DNA from: Xiphophorus maculatus
Lineage: Eukaryota; Chordata; Actinopteri; Cyprinodontiformes; Poeciliidae
Assembly: GCF_002775205.1 (NCBI RefSeq)
Contig: NC_036445.1
Location: forward strand, 3,864,802-3,928,801
Direction of reading: 5' to 3'
Length of the DNA stretch: 64,000 nt
Below are positions 11,379-24,554 of the stretch, piece after piece. The notes under the pieces were generated by a model, which did not search any database, was not told the DNA's origin, and saw only the letters and a program-made list of their open reading frames with translations. Every line of letters starts with the position of its first letter. The first letter of the stretch is position 1. The translations under genes were made by a program, and so were the position numbers.

Positions 11379-11971
11379 CAAGCAAGATTTTGACGCCCTC
11401 CATTCCTGATTGATATACTTTGTGCAAAGATTAACAGATTATTCAACTTCAGCACAAAAACTTACAAATTAGTAAAATAATATCTGATTTTCTGTTTACC
11501 TTTAAATGTATTTTCAAGCATTTTAAAAAACAATAGCCTGGATTTACATTTATGTCAAATTATTTCAGGAGAAAAATTTTCTTTACAGTAAATGCAACAA
11601 ATGCAGATTTTTCAGTGCAACCCAAGACATTTAAAAATAAAACAAATTAAAAAAGCAAAACATTAGTCCTTAGTTATTTTGACCAGAGGATGAACTGTCT
11701 CCAGAGTTTCTGGACAACAATAAAATGTTATTTTTTCCATTTTAAGATTTTTATTCAAAAATAGTTGCTGTTGACCAACATCTGATGTTTTGACAGAAAA
11801 AACTTTCTTCTTTCTTAAATAATTGGCCACTTTTACAGCTCTTTACCTTCTTGAACGTCTAATTCTGCATTAAATATCTGCAAAAAATTTTTAATTACTA
11901 CGTGAATAGAAAAACTGACTATATGGTATTACATTATTAGCCAACACACGCACTGAAGTCTAAGGAATGTT

Positions 11972-11977
11972 TTTATT
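11972..11977 (-). terminator. Polyadenylation signal of the VSIG10L-type gene
   Basis: AATAAA on the minus strand, 114 bases downstream of the stop codon at 12091-12093. Confidence 0.55.
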
Positions 11978-12090
11978 ATATCAATAGTTATTACAGTTAA
12001 AATTAAATATATAAAACTTTTCAGTAATATACTGTGTATATATATAAATAAAAGTTAGTTTTGCAAAAATATACACATCGATTTACTCAT

Positions 12091-15000
12091 TTAAACTGTT
12101 GTTGCAACTCTGACTGGGGCAGGTGGGACAAACATGGGTAGCGTCACAGATCTTTCAGACGGAGTCTGGAATAAAGAATACAATAGAAAAAAGTTAATTT
12201 GATTAGGATTAACAATTTTCAATATGTTCTTCCTTTGTAGAAAATCTACCTGGTGCAAACTGTTGTAGTCAGGAGGAGGCCTAAGCCCTCCATTCAAAAT
12301 GTTGTGTGAAGCTGCCTTAGGCTGGGTGGTTTTCACCTAGAAAACAGAGATGATGAAAACTTCTGAAATATATTTATCTCTGGGAACAGATGCGAGTTCC
12401 AAAACAGTTAGATAAAATCATCATAGGGTGGCTAAACTATTTTCATAAAGCTGCAGCCTCATCGAATTCAAGGCTTGTACAAGGTAGTCATTTAAAATTA
12501 CTAAAAACATTAACACCATTCCAAGTTATGATTTCTCAGGATTTAGTTTATGTGCACTGTGTTTGTAAGGTAGTGGAGGTTTAGTTCCCCCTTTGCCCAT
12601 TAGGCTCTAGTATATCTATAGGAAGAATTGTGAATGGGTGGTGAGGAAAATCTTTACTTGCTACATACACTGTTAAAGAATTGTCAGTTTGGGATGTCCA
12701 TGTTTACTAAAGCTTACTGAAGAAAAATAAAAAACAACAACAAATGTTTGAAAGGTCCTATTGCCTGAATTGACAAGCATCTGGAATACTGAAAATTGAT
12801 AAACTTTCAGGAAAATAATCTAAGTTTGGTGTGCCACCCATTTTACAGCCTACCAATTGTTAGAATACATGAATATTTGCTAATCTGATTCACATGTTTA
12901 TGTAGGCATGTAATAAATGAATCACTCAACTGCTCTGGAGACTGGATATCTTGTCTTGTTGCCTACACAAACAAAAACAAAAGTATTAAAATCTTTCAAA
13001 CATAACTAAAGACATCAAACATTCTAATTCTCCCAGAGAATTGCATGCAAAGATCATTTATATTTAGTTGTACTCTAAAAATGAATCAATGCACTTTGTT
13101 CTGTAAATTGCATTGCAAGACATAGTTCCTGATATGAACAAAGTTATTCACCACCCCCAGTTTGCTATACACAGACAAATCAGGTGATTCAACTGGAGGA
13201 GTGGGAGGCTGAAAATCCCATTTTTGTGACTTATTGAAGTACAAAGCTTGTAACCAGATTGCATTTGGAAGTAAAATTTAACACAAGAATATTGATACAA
13301 AAATGTGAATTCTTCATAACTTCACTTACTTTTTTTCTTGTGGTGGTAGAAAATTAGGAAAATAAGGCCAATTAATAGGGTCAGGGTGAGAATGCTGCAT
13401 GGGATTCCAGCTGCAATGCCAGCAATGGCAGACCCACTCAAACCATCACCTAAAGTCAGCAAGTCAGGCAGCCGTCAGTAGTTGGCATGATACAAACCAA
13501 TCTGAATTATTTGACAAAACAGGTTGCCATACCTGGGCCAATTCTGTGAACCTCAGATGGCTCTCCATCTGTTAGCCGAGCTTTGGGAATGATTCGAAAC
13601 CTGTATGTCATGTCAGGATCAAGCAAAAAGACATCCGTACTCCTAGCATACCCAGGTTTCTGCTGAATGATGCGGTATTCTTTTGAACTTCTCTTGGGAA
13701 CAGAATAATCACCACCATGGCTCAGAAGATCAGGTCCTTTCATTTGGATGTCAAAACCTTTGGGAAAACAAAAAGTTACATTTTGTTCAACTCCGTATTT
13801 CAGTCATTTCTTTTTTAAATTGACAAAATTAGTTGATAATTTCAACATTGTAAACAAACTGACATATGCTTTTCCTTGTAGTTCTGTTCTTAAATGTTTT
13901 CCCAAAAATACAGTCTTGCTCAGCTGAAAACTTCACACGTAGCTTAGTGTTTATACCCCTATATTTTGTGAGAAGTTTCTATATTCAACATTTAGTCAGT
14001 ATTTTCCCCAAAACACTTCTGTTTAGGCAACAAATAAAGAAAAGGAACGGTGGAAAGTAACATTTCCCTAAGAGATCTTTCTGTGACGATAAATCAGCTT
14101 AGAGCTTACTCAGTTGCTTTCCTCAAGTCATTTCTGCTTTACCTGTAACCACAGATGTAGGTGGGACTTCCCAGGTTAATGTGATGATGGTTCCATCTTG
14201 ATTAGGGAACAAACTGGAATCTGAGATAGTCGGTCCTGGAGAGAGATTTTGACAGATAGAGAGAAGGGGAGTTGATGGCATGTAAAGACTGGAGAGCTTT
14301 GTTTAAAGGGAAAGAGCACTCTGAGGCATTACTTAGCTCCCAACTAAGAGCCCATTGTGTGTTTTTGTCCTAGAAATGCAAGTCATAGAGCAAAAAGAGG
14401 TACATGGAACAGAATCCCTCAAACCGTTGCATGTCAACAGAAGTATTGGCTGTTTGTAAGGTCATAAAATAAAAAGCATCTTGTGCAGAAATTTTTAAAA
14501 ACTGCCTCAAATCAACTCCAGGAAGTTGGATTTAATGCTACCATTTTGATCTTTTTCTGCTACCGTTATGTTGGGTCTCTTTAACTGCACCTACTCGCCT
14601 GTGTTTTCTCTGATATAAGTGTCTTTAAATGTTAAAATTGCCCAAAGCTAATAAAGCGAACAGCTCACCTCAAAATGTAAAGTGCAATTTAAGAAATTTC
14701 AGACCGATACATAGCTATGAAAAGTTTACAGGTCATTTTGGACTTATTACAGGCCTACCAGTTATTATTGCAAAATAAAACACCAGACTTAGATCTTAAA
14801 ACATTTTTGATGTCCAATAAACATATTTCAGGGTTTTTGTGGAACTCATTTGCATAGAACATTTCAGCAACAAAGCTGTTCAAAGTGCTTTATATATGAA
14901 AAGTAAATAAATAAAATGTCGAGGTGATATGCAAGTCATTGTAGAGACAAAGAGGTTTGATATGCTGTTTTAATAAAACACCCTTTAAATTCTTTTGCTC

Positions 15001-17789
15001 ATCTTGAAGGGTCAACCATTTTCTACTTTTGATCTAGAAATTCTTTTTCTAAATTAAGCAACAAGAACAGATTAAGTGACCTTTCATTCAAAATAATTGC
15101 TACGTTTTGCCAAATTTAGTAAGTGGTACAATCCATGTCTGATTTTGACTTTACCTTGCAGCTGAAGCAGCTTTCTCTGATTGCCCAGTGGATTGCGACA
15201 TGTACAGGTATAGTTTGGCGCAAGCAGGAAAGTGCTGATATTGTGACTGCGAATCTTCAGCTGTGTAGTGTCACTGCTGATCTGGTACGTTGACCCAGTG
15301 ATGACAGACTCATTTCCCTGCGACCATGAAACCACAGCCTGAGGGGATGCCTCACTGACACAGCGGATGGTTACTGCAATTTTTCCATCTGAATCAACAG
15401 AGGTTTTCACAGTTGGAAGAAAATTTCTGGGACTTTCTGTGGAGCAAACGGAATCTTGGTAAGGGTTGTTCTTGAGGCCAAAGCACAGTTTTGATTGAAA
15501 GACAGATTTTCATATAAATTCAATAAAACATAAGAGGGATAACAATAAAATATTACTTGCGGTAATGTTGCAGGTGTTTTGTTCAATTGGATGCTCTGCT
15601 AAGCAAGTGATAGTTATGTCACGGAGGTTAGCGGAGGAAGTAACAGTGAGGCTGAAGGTTCCAGCTCCACTGCTTATATTACTTAGTGCTGGGAAAGACA
15701 ACTGGGCCTCTGGCGTTCCTCCTGCCCACTTGCACTGATACTGCAGGTCAGAATTGTTCACAGACACCACAGAGCATATTGGACTACCCAGCGGCCTGTC
15801 TGTTACCAGAAAAAAAACAACCTAAATGATTATAAGTCTTAATCAGACAACAGGGGTAAATATTCATGCACACACTTCATATAAAAGCTCTATGTTCAGA
15901 TACTTCAAGCCACTGCCAAGAGATCCAATTTAAACAATGTACATTTAAACAAAATTAGAAGTGCTTTTGACATACCGTAGACCTTTAAAGTCACATTCTT
16001 CTCACGCTTCTCCTTAGTCATCTCATTGAGCACAGAGCACGTGTAAGAGCCTCCTTGACTGGTCTGCACATTTGTCAGATTTAGGACTCCTTGGTGAAAA
16101 TCTGAAAGAATTTTACCCCCAAAGATCCACTGAGGAATTGACAGTGGGAATCCTTCAGCTCGGCAGGACAAAATCAGAGAGTCCCCTGCTTTGTAGAAAG
16201 GTTGAATTGGCAGTGCCTCCACAATGGGCTCATCCGGCCCGTCTGCAGCAAAACAAATTTAAATAAAACATAGAAGGATGCACACACAGCTTTTAAGAAA
16301 CATTCAGAGCAGAAGAGGATTCATCTTACAAAGAACAGTCACATTCTTATGCATGGTCATGCTGCTGAAGGGGTTCCTCAATGTCACAGAATATGATCCC
16401 TTGTCTGTCCGGTTAGGTCCAAAAATTACAAGGCTGGTTCCCTCCATCAAATAGTGTGTGCTGTTTTGCAGGTCTCTTCCATTGAAGCGCCATATTTCTT
16501 GTTCAACAACACCTTGAAGCATGTTATATTGTAATGTGAACCGCTCAGCTCCCTCTTGGGCAAATTGAGGTGCTGTGATCAGAGTCACATTCTGGATAAT
16601 TTCTGTAAACAAAAATGTTAATGGATACAATGAACTTTGCAAACTGGATTCATATTATCAGAACTCTAGTTATTTACAGGTGCATCTCAATAAGCTATAC
16701 TAAAAAGTTGTCCATGTGGGATAGCTTCATTACACATTTCAAGCATTCATTTCTTTCCATTTTTATTATTATTGAAGACAAAAATTCTGATTCTCAGTCA
16801 CTGAATAACCCTCAAAAGGACGTTGCTAAAGAAGATGACTTTCCGCAGACAGTTGAATCCAGTACATTACTGGAAAATAAAGTAGGATGAAAAACAATTG
16901 GAGAAAAACACACAAAGAAGAGTCACCAATTAGATAGGATTTTGAAATAAAACCCATCCAAAGGTTTTAGGGAGAGGCACAACTGTGGATGGAGTCAGCG
17001 CTTTAAGAGCCACCACCCACAGATGCAAGTCCTATAAAACCTTTTGAATCTCTGCAAACTTCAGAATGCTCAGATTTGCTTGACTTTATTCAGCTTTATA
17101 TGACCAATGTGAAAAGTTCCACTAAGGTTACATATGCAGCCAGGTCAGCTGTATATTTAACACAACATCCCCCACATTCCCTTAACTCACCATAAATATT
17201 TAGATTGAATGTCACTGAAACTGTTCCGTGCCCAGACTTTGTTAGTTCAACAGTATAACTTCCAGTAAAGTGCTGTGGCACATCTTTAAAGGTAAGAGAT
17301 CCATCCTTTTCAATTTCGAGCACACTCCGGCTGTCATTGGCTATGTCTGGAGGAAAGTTGGTGTTTATAGTCCACGTCCCCACAGGCAGAGTTCCCTTAA
17401 ACCAGGTAACCACTGGATCAGAGGCACCACTATAGGACACAGCCAGAGTCACGTTGGTACCAGCTAAAGCATTCACCAGGGTGGAACCAACAGGAGACAC
17501 CACCAGTCGGCAGTTAGCACCTGCCAGGATGAGAGATGAGTTCAAGAATTACATTTTTTTTTCAGTCTCTAAACTCAATAGAAAGCCCTGCAAGTTTTTT
17601 ATTGTTATTATTTTTTTTAAAATATTGCTTCTCAACAAACCCTCAGTAAAAAAACAACAACATATAAAGTGCAGTAATATTTTTTCCTGTAAAAACTGAA
17701 AAACACCGAGGCTCACCTTGAGATGTTAGGATAAACAAAACAGACATAAGCACTGGCCTCAATTTCTGAATCCCTTCCAACCACATCAT
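12091..17789 (-). CDS. vsig10l: VSIG10L-type Ig-superfamily membrane receptor
   Basis: Twelve minus-strand exons: 17717-17789 (signal peptide), 17191-17520, 16330-16602, 15976-16242, 15557-15799, 15155-15436 (one Ig-like domain each), 14143-14235 and 13533-13757 (two halves of an FN3 domain), 13330-13449 (membrane helix), 13152-13246, 12250-12336 and 12091-12165 (cytoplasmic). Junctions are phase 1 up to the membrane exon, then phase 0, giving about 720 aa. The first two Ig-like domains lack the core cysteine pair (VSYSG/SYTVEL; LQYNM/SYSVTL), as in CEACAM N domains. The next three have cysteines, clearest in exon 4 (LSCRAEG...SYTCSV). Many N-x-S/T sites are present. The tail has SVYSKL and PDYNSL. 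The exon-10 donor may instead be 3 bases earlier (13155). Lying between LIM2 and ETFB supports VSIG10L; a CEACAM-like or Siglec-like call is the alternative. It is likely a cell-surface adhesion or signalling protein. Confidence 0.82.
16675..17095. mobile_element. Degenerate Tc1/mariner-type deletion derivative
   Basis: Lies in the intron between the first and second Ig exons. The left part (AGGTGCATCTCAATAAGCTA, then TTCATTACACATTTCAAGCA) resembles the end of a common fish Tc1-like repeat. The right part (AGAGCCACCACCCACAGATG) resembles an internal stretch of such elements. I see no open transposase. Borders are approximate. Confidence 0.5.
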
Positions 17790-19440
17790 CTCAGGTAAAC
17801 AGAAGAATCTAGGAGCTCATCAACAAAGTAGAGAAAACTTAATTACGTTTCTGTAAAATCCAACATGGGAAAAAAAACAAACAAAAAAACCTCCTTGCCT
17901 CAGACTGACTTGCACGACTGTTCCTGTAAACTCGAGCTGTGCCCTGTGAGGAGTTCACCTGTGCAGAGTCAAAGCCTTGATTGTTACGAAGCCACGCCCC
18001 TTTAATGCAAAAAACAGGAGCCTTATTTCTCTCTTATTTCAGGGGGATAACAGGAGCATGTTGTGCTACAATTTTTTTGCAATTTGCTTTCTATGACTCT
18101 GTTTCTTCAAGACTGATGCCATGAGCATATAATCGTCATAAAGTTAACCAGAATTTGATATTACAAATTAGTTGTTTGTTACCTAGGCATTTCTCATCTG
18201 GATGGGAAAAAGTTGGACCAACTTATATTGACTTTATTCTTCATATTCAGCCAAAATGAAGAAAAAATAATAATCAAAATGATCAGAAATAAACACTTGC
18301 TGTGAATCAATATAGGAGTTTAACTTTTAGGATGAAATTACTGGAATAAACAACTTCTCAATTTAAAATTATGAAGATTCAATTGTATGCATAAAGAACA
18401 GCCAAAATGGATGAAACATATATTAAAGTGAGATTTCTTGTTTATTTGCCAGCTTTGTTCCAATGTTTATCTTCTGGGCCTGTTCACTTGGGGGGCAAAT
18501 AAAGGTAAATAGTAAACATTGTCAGTGGAAAAACTTTACCAAGGGCTAAAATACACACACACAAATAGGCTATATAAAACCTACTGTGAATATTAGTTTT
18601 ATACATTTTATATAAAAAATTATTTTGTAATGTTTCTTCTGCCTGAATTTATTTTATAATTATATTTGTGTATGTTTTTTTTCATTTTACTGTTTAAAAT
18701 GCTAGAATTGGAACATAACTTTCAAATTCTGTCTGATTACATTATTTCAAATATTTATTCAGATTATGCAGTTGGTACTGTACCCTTTTACTCAAGTAAT
18801 TTCTTCAACTATTTTTTACTTTTACTTGAATAAAAATATGTTAAAGCAATGCAACTCTTGGGTACAATTTTTGGGTACTGCCTCTGATGCATAGCCTATA
18901 TATTTACCCTGTGATCTATTCAGTTGTTTTCTCCCCTATCATTACTTCTTGACTGTTCATCTACCTGACCACTAAGTGGAGATTCTCCAAAAACACAAAA
19001 TAATGTAGCAGGCCTCAACTACTGCACTGATAATTTCCCAAAGATGCTCAACATTAGAACTGTGTGGTTATGTGTCTTAAATATCTTGTTGAGGGCTATT
19101 AAATTGTTGTGCAACAATCTCCAGTGGTTCGCCAACTCCCTCTAGTGGTAAACACAAATACAAAATCTGACGTACAAACTCAATTAACCTCACTATTTAA
19201 AATCCAAATTAAAAATATATCCTTTGTGAAAGCATTGACATTTTTGAACATTCTTATTTTTTTTTAACATGATGTGCTTATGATCAGAGATATAACATTG
19301 GTAAAAAAAACAAAAAAAAACATCAAATTTCAGAATCAAATTTGTGATTGGATTAAGTTACAAGACTGAACATTGTTAGATTTCCAACTAAAAATGAATA
19401 CAAGAAAAAAAAACACCACATTGAATATGAAAAAAACTGG
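17790..19440. other. Intergenic: VSIG10L-type promoter side and ETFB 3' side
   Basis: AT-rich and without a credible ORF. The VSIG10L-type promoter should lie just above 17790, where I found no clear TATA box. Possible minus-strand AATAAA signals for ETFB are at 19511-19516 and 19445-19450, but a 3' UTR of about 600 bases is only inferred. Confidence 0.4.
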
Positions 19441-20111
19441 CTGCTTTATTGTCATGGAGATATTCTGTACAATCAACAGAGAATTGAGGCGCTTGCGGTA
19501 AAAATTCTGATTTATTATCTCCGTCTGAATATGCTGACACACACTGTCCAGTCAGTCCCAAAACAAGTTATAGATACATTACTTGCACAGATTAGTGACA
19601 GCAGTGAGAATAATCTTGAAAAAAATGACATCTACATGTATGGGTCCATATTTACAAAATACCATTTCTGAGCATGTGTGGCTACATTATGAAAAGCTAA
19701 TGTTGAGTCGCTTTCAGATGCATCCTACAGTTCTTACATTTAGTCTAGTTTAATTCATTGCATAACGTCTGTTTCCTTAGAATTTTACCACTTATTTTTG
19801 CTAAAATACAGATAAAAAATATATTTTCGAGATCGTATGACTGAAGGACAGTGAGTCTCAGTATTCATTTTTTTCTGTTAGTACCAACTGCACATGCTCA
19901 GGAACAACAGCTGCAAACAAGAAGGACAAGACTGATACATAAACTCATTCAGTTCCTGTGCATGTGGTACAGTCCTAATTCATCAGAGTCCTGCAATGAG
20001 AATAAGGAAGACAGGAACAGCAATTAATATTTCACCAATTCCTTGTTACTTTGAAAAAACAGGCTAAAACTTACCACTGTTGGGATGTGTGCCCCTGTCC
20101 TCTTGAAGCCT

Positions 20112-23100
20112 CTATACCTTTCCTGCTTCCTTTAGTTTTCCCACCAGGTCTTCCACTGTCTCCACCTTCATACCTGCTTGCCTCTGTGGGGGGTCCTCAA
20201 CCTTCAGCACCTCCAGTCTTGATGTAAGGTTCACACCCAAGTCTGCAGGCTTCACATTAGCAATCTTCTTCTTCTTTGCTTTCTGAAAGAAAGAAAAGTT
20301 GGATAATACAGGTAAGAAACAAGTGATGCTTAGCATTAAAAGATTTAAACTAGAGAAAATTTATATATTCAATTTGATAAACCAAGACAAAGTGTGAATA
20401 ACTATAAAGTAAAAGAAGAATGACACCTGGTTTTTACAAAAAAAAATCTGAACAGTGTGGTGCGAGTTCTCCAGAGAGAGTACTTTATATAATCATATTT
20501 TACTTTAACTGATCTATAAAATGAAATACAGAGAACATTCAGCAACATTATCTAACTTTACTGAAAATGGTTGAAACAATGTTTGTATTTTTTTTCATCT
20601 TTATGACCATAACTTCCTGCTACCCACCATAATATTAGGCAACGTGGCATATCTGGGGGTGTTGAGTCGAAGGTCTGCAGTCAACACTGCTGGTGTGTTG
20701 ATCTTTATTGTTTCCAGCCCACCATCGATTTCTCGGACCACCTTAATTTTATCTCCATCCAGTGTAACCTCTGATGCAAAGGTACCCTGGAGAAGGAGAA
20801 GACAGCACATATTCACTGAAACAACCCTGCTAAAAATTAGTCCATCAAAAAACAGAAACACCTGCCTTTCAACACAAAGGTGCTGTGAAAACTGAAGCTG
20901 TCAATTGGTTGTTACTATACACCATCTGCTGGTGCATAGGTGGAACTACAAAGCTACTTGTACAAACCTACTTATCTCTTCTTTGGGGCATAAACTATAA
21001 AGTGATAAAAAAAAATAAATAAGCATTTACTCCCACACACAGATTTCTAAATAGCTGTAAATAATCTCATTCAATCATCAGATTTGTTTATTGTCAAAGC
21101 ACTACGGTAATAAAAGTAGCAAGTTGTGACTTAATAAGAAAAAATAAATCATCATTGGACAACAAGCTGAATGTTGCACCTAATCAGCCTTTGACCAGCT
21201 GTGTTGATCTGAGAGGGAACACTGTAGCACTAACTGACCAGAGCCAGTCTCTGCTCAACCTGATAAGGTTCTGAGAACAAAAAGCCAACCGGCTTCTCAG
21301 CGCTGACACGAAACACTTGAATTATTTTAATCTCACAAATAAAAATGAGAGACGGATTTGTTAAAAATGTATTTCATTTGCCACTTACCTGAGGCCAGTC
21401 CAGTAAGGCGGCTGTCATCTGACCAGTCTGATTACAGTCATCATCAATGGCCTAAGAAAGAAACAAAGATTACATAAGTGACAAACCATCTATTATATAT
21501 GCATGTTAAAAAAGCGATTTATAAAAAAATATGTAGGATATTAATTTGCGACTTTGACCTGCTTTCCAAGGATGATGAGTTGAGCATCCTCCTTCTTGGC
21601 CAAAGCAGCCATGATTTTAGAAACCTGCAGAGGTCCTAGGGTTTCATAATCTTTCCCACTCACTTCCACATGAATGCCCCGGTCAGCTCCCATGGCAAGA
21701 GCAGTACGAATGGTTTCCTGTACCAAGGAGACATAATTACTTTTCAATATGCCTATGCTAATTTCTTCCAGATGACTTAACATTTGCTTGTTATTACTAT
21801 CCAAGCTTAAAAGTCTAATTATGTTGCCAGTTTGAAGTAACCCCTGTTTAAACACATTTGATCAAAAACACAGGAATTTAGCAATTAGATTCAGCAAGCT
21901 CAAAAAACTAGTATTAGTGAGAACTGTGCAAAAATCCCACCCTTTATGGAAATGTGACAAAATGACTGCCATTATTGAAAGAAAGCCATAAGAATCTCTG
22001 CTTTTAATTCATCACAAGTCATGTATGGGGACTAGCAAATATGTGGAACAAGGTCCTCTGGTGAGATGAAACGAAATTAAACTTTTTTACCTGCATACAA
22101 AATTATATGTGTGAAAGACAAATAGCAATGCACACACCATGTTAATTGTGAAGCATGGTGATGGCAGCACCATCCTGTGGAAATGTCTTTTTTCAGACAT
22201 TAACTGAAACTGGTAAGAGTTGATGGAAAGATAATACAATCCTACACATAAAGCTGGAGTTTAAAAAAAAAGGTGTTCATTAAAGCGCATTCATGTATTA
22301 AAATGGCCCAGTCAAAGTTCAGATCTTAATCAGACTGAGAACCTGTGGCAAGAAGAAATTGCTATTAGAAGCTCTTCCTTTAATCTGACTGAGCCAGAAA
22401 CATTTTCCAAAAAAGAATGGGGGAAAAATGTCATTTTCTAGACTAACCCTAAAACACATGCCTCTCATGGCAGTAAAATATGGTTCTACAAAGTTTTTAC
22501 TAAGGGAACTTAATAGGCATTTTTAAAATGTTTATTTGCAAAACGCTTTCAAAGCCGTGCATCATTTCCCTTTGATTTCCGAAATGTGCACAACTTTCTG
22601 TTGGTCTATCACTTAAAATCCTAATAAAATACAGAGAAGTAGTGGGGGTTGTAATGTGGTGAAATGTGAAAAGTTGGAGATCTTCACCATTTCACATTCA
22701 ATTATGGCAGCTCTTTTCCAGACAAGGCCTAAACTTCAAAAAATGGCACAGTTTTTGAACAAAAAAGAATTTGACCAAAATGTAAGTAAATAAACCCCCA
22801 CCAAATTCATTGATTGTTTAGAAAAGCAAGGGCAAAATTTAACCACATCTCTCCCACCTGTGATTGCTGTGGCCCACAGCTGACAGCCACAACCTCCTTA
22901 ACAAGCTTCTTCTCCTTCAGTTTGACGGCCTCCTCCACAGCGATCTCACAGAAGGGATTCATTGAGTGTTTCACGCCATCCGTCACAACGCCAGTGTTGT
23001 CTGCCTTTACGCGAATCTGAAGAGAAACATAACAGGAGAGAGACATTGAAGAGCTTCCACACTGTAGGAGTAATCCACCAAATCTGATCGAGAAAGCACA

Positions 23101-24554
23101 CATTTCATTCTCTCAGACAAAGAGGAAAAAAAAATTAAAATCACATTTGCAACTTCGGTGATACTAGTTTAATCAAGTATTGCTACAACAATTCAATATC
23201 ACTACGAATAGTTTCGCCTCCTCAACTATTAAAATGAACATTTATTTATTTTTAGATGAATGTTGCAGAGAAAAAAAATTAACATGTTGAGATGTGGAGC
23301 ACTTCTATATTTTAAGATCTCAGAGTAGGGCTGCTGATCCTTCATATCAAGAGGAGCCTGTTAAGGTGGCTCAGACATCTGGTTAGGATGTCTCCCAGGT
23401 AAGGTGTTCCAGGCGCCAAGAGGAAACCCAGAAGAAGACCCAGGACAAGCTCAACGCATAATAGTTCTTGGTTGGCCTGAGAACACTTTAAGATTCCCCC
23501 CACAGGAGCTGGGCTAAGTGGCCGGGGAGAGGGAAGTCTGAGTTTCTTTGCTTAGGCTGCTGTGTCTGCAAAGATAATGGATGGATGGGTGGTCTTGCAG
23601 AAATGTATGCTATATGCAAGGATACAATAACTTCGCTCTGATAAATAATAAACTATCCATCTATCTATAAACAAAGTACCAATTGCAGTCATTTTTTACA
23701 GTTCACATTTGTATTAAGACCAAAACTTTTGGTGTTGCTGAGATCAGTAATTCATGTTCACAAGTGAAGTACTGTCCCACCAAACAGGATTGGAAACAGA
23801 CTGACCTGAAACAGGAAAAATCTTTCAAAGAAAACAAAACTGCAGACAGTTTTCTGCCTGTTTGTCAGTTCACAGCATGAATGAGATTTTCATTATATGA
23901 TCAAAGATCAATATACCAATGACTTTAACTGATGTAATCTAGCAGTTCATTGTATTACTTTGTAAAACACAAAGTTAAACTAAAGTACATTTTCTAAACT
24001 GCTTCTGTTGTGTGATCTTCTGCACAGATCTAGTACCGATGCACCTGCAACTACACAGCAGAGATCCAGCTGGGGGCAGCTGGAACAGGAGAATTATTAC
24101 TGTTGCATAGACTTCATGTGGCTGTTCATGTTTTTTGGTTCTCCTGTGCTCCAACTCACAGAGAATAACAAATGAAAAAAAAAAAAAAACTTATATTTTA
24201 ATAGAATAATAATACTCAAAAATTGCTTCCTGGGAAAACAAACTATGCAGTCAGGTACAGATTACACAACTGTAAGACATGAACATGACAGGGAGCATGT
24301 CTGCGTCTATAATCAATGTAAACTATTCTCCAGTCTTGCAATTTGAGCATATAATCTTTGCAGCAGGTCATAGTAAACACACATAGTAAAATTAATAGAC
24401 ATTGGTAGGCTAACATTAGCTTTCAGAGTCAATGACTAAAGCACTTAAAAATACTGTTAAAGGGAAATTATATCAGGTGGAAAAGTAAAAGACTGTTTAC
24501 CTTAACTGCATAGTCAATGACACGCTTTACTCCAACAAGAACACGGCCCGACAT
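20112..24554 (-). CDS. etfb: Electron transfer flavoprotein subunit beta
   Basis: Six minus-strand exons, all junctions in phase 0: 24501-24554 (ATG), 22858-23016, 21559-21717, 21389-21451, 20628-20786 and 20112-20282 (TAG). They give 254 aa against 255 in human ETFB. ETFB pairs with ETFA in the mitochondrial matrix, where the FAD of the heterodimer takes electrons from acyl-CoA and other dehydrogenases and passes them to ETF-QO. Visible family blocks are [10 protein letters not shown] at the start, [29 protein letters not shown], the nucleotide-site segment [12 protein letters not shown] and [13 protein letters not shown] near the end. The recognition loop that docks dehydrogenases is intact ([14 protein letters not shown], then a lysine run), including the lysines methylated in mammals. 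The exon-3 donor is GTCAAA, weaker than the others. Introns carry Tc1 and Rex1-like relics. Confidence 0.97.
21935..22690 (+). mobile_element. Degenerate Tc1-like transposon in an etfb intron
   Basis: The stretch reads as a decayed copy of a widespread fish Tc1-like element with its transposase on the plus strand. Recognisable pieces in order are GAAAGAAAGCCATAAGAA, AAGCATGGTGATGGCAGCA, AAAATGGCCCAGTCAAAGT, GAGAACCTGTGGCAAGA and a terminal segment with TTGGTCTATCACTTAAAATC. Stops and indels abolish the frame. Borders are approximate. Confidence 0.75.
23300..23600 (+). mobile_element. Non-LTR retrotransposon 3' end (Rex1/L2-like)
   Basis: In etfb intron 1. The sequence resembles the 3' end of fish Rex1/L2-type LINEs: AGGTGTTCCAGGCGCC, AGAAGACCCAGGACAAGCTC, GCCGGGGAGAGGGAAGTCTG, CTTAGGCTGCTGTGTCTGC, ending in short GGAT repeats (ATGGATGGATGGG). 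It is truncated at its 5' end, as is normal for these elements. Confidence 0.7.

Larger units (their letters stand above)
7616..11971. other. Intergenic between lim2 and the VSIG10L-type gene
   Basis: About 4.4 kb without a recognisable gene. The open frames here (for example 9476-9688 and 9883-10146) have no family resemblance or splice support. A G-rich tract lies at 9858-9893 and a pair of foldback repeats at 11251-11378. The lim2 promoter and its first untranslated exon should lie in the lower part. No claudin-like neighbour (CLDND2 or NKG7, which sit beside LIM2 in mammals) was seen. Confidence 0.5.

Noticed and set aside
12930-12970. Extra cytoplasmic exon of the VSIG10L-type gene after an acceptor at about 12963
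   Set aside because: The acceptor is good, but no donor in the required phase was found; joining 13152-13246 directly to 12250-12336 keeps the frame.
13152-13209. Alternative acceptor for VSIG10L-type exon 10 (after GATTTTCAG)
   Set aside because: In the required phase it gives a stop after six codons; the acceptor at 13246/13247 keeps the frame into SVYSKLG.
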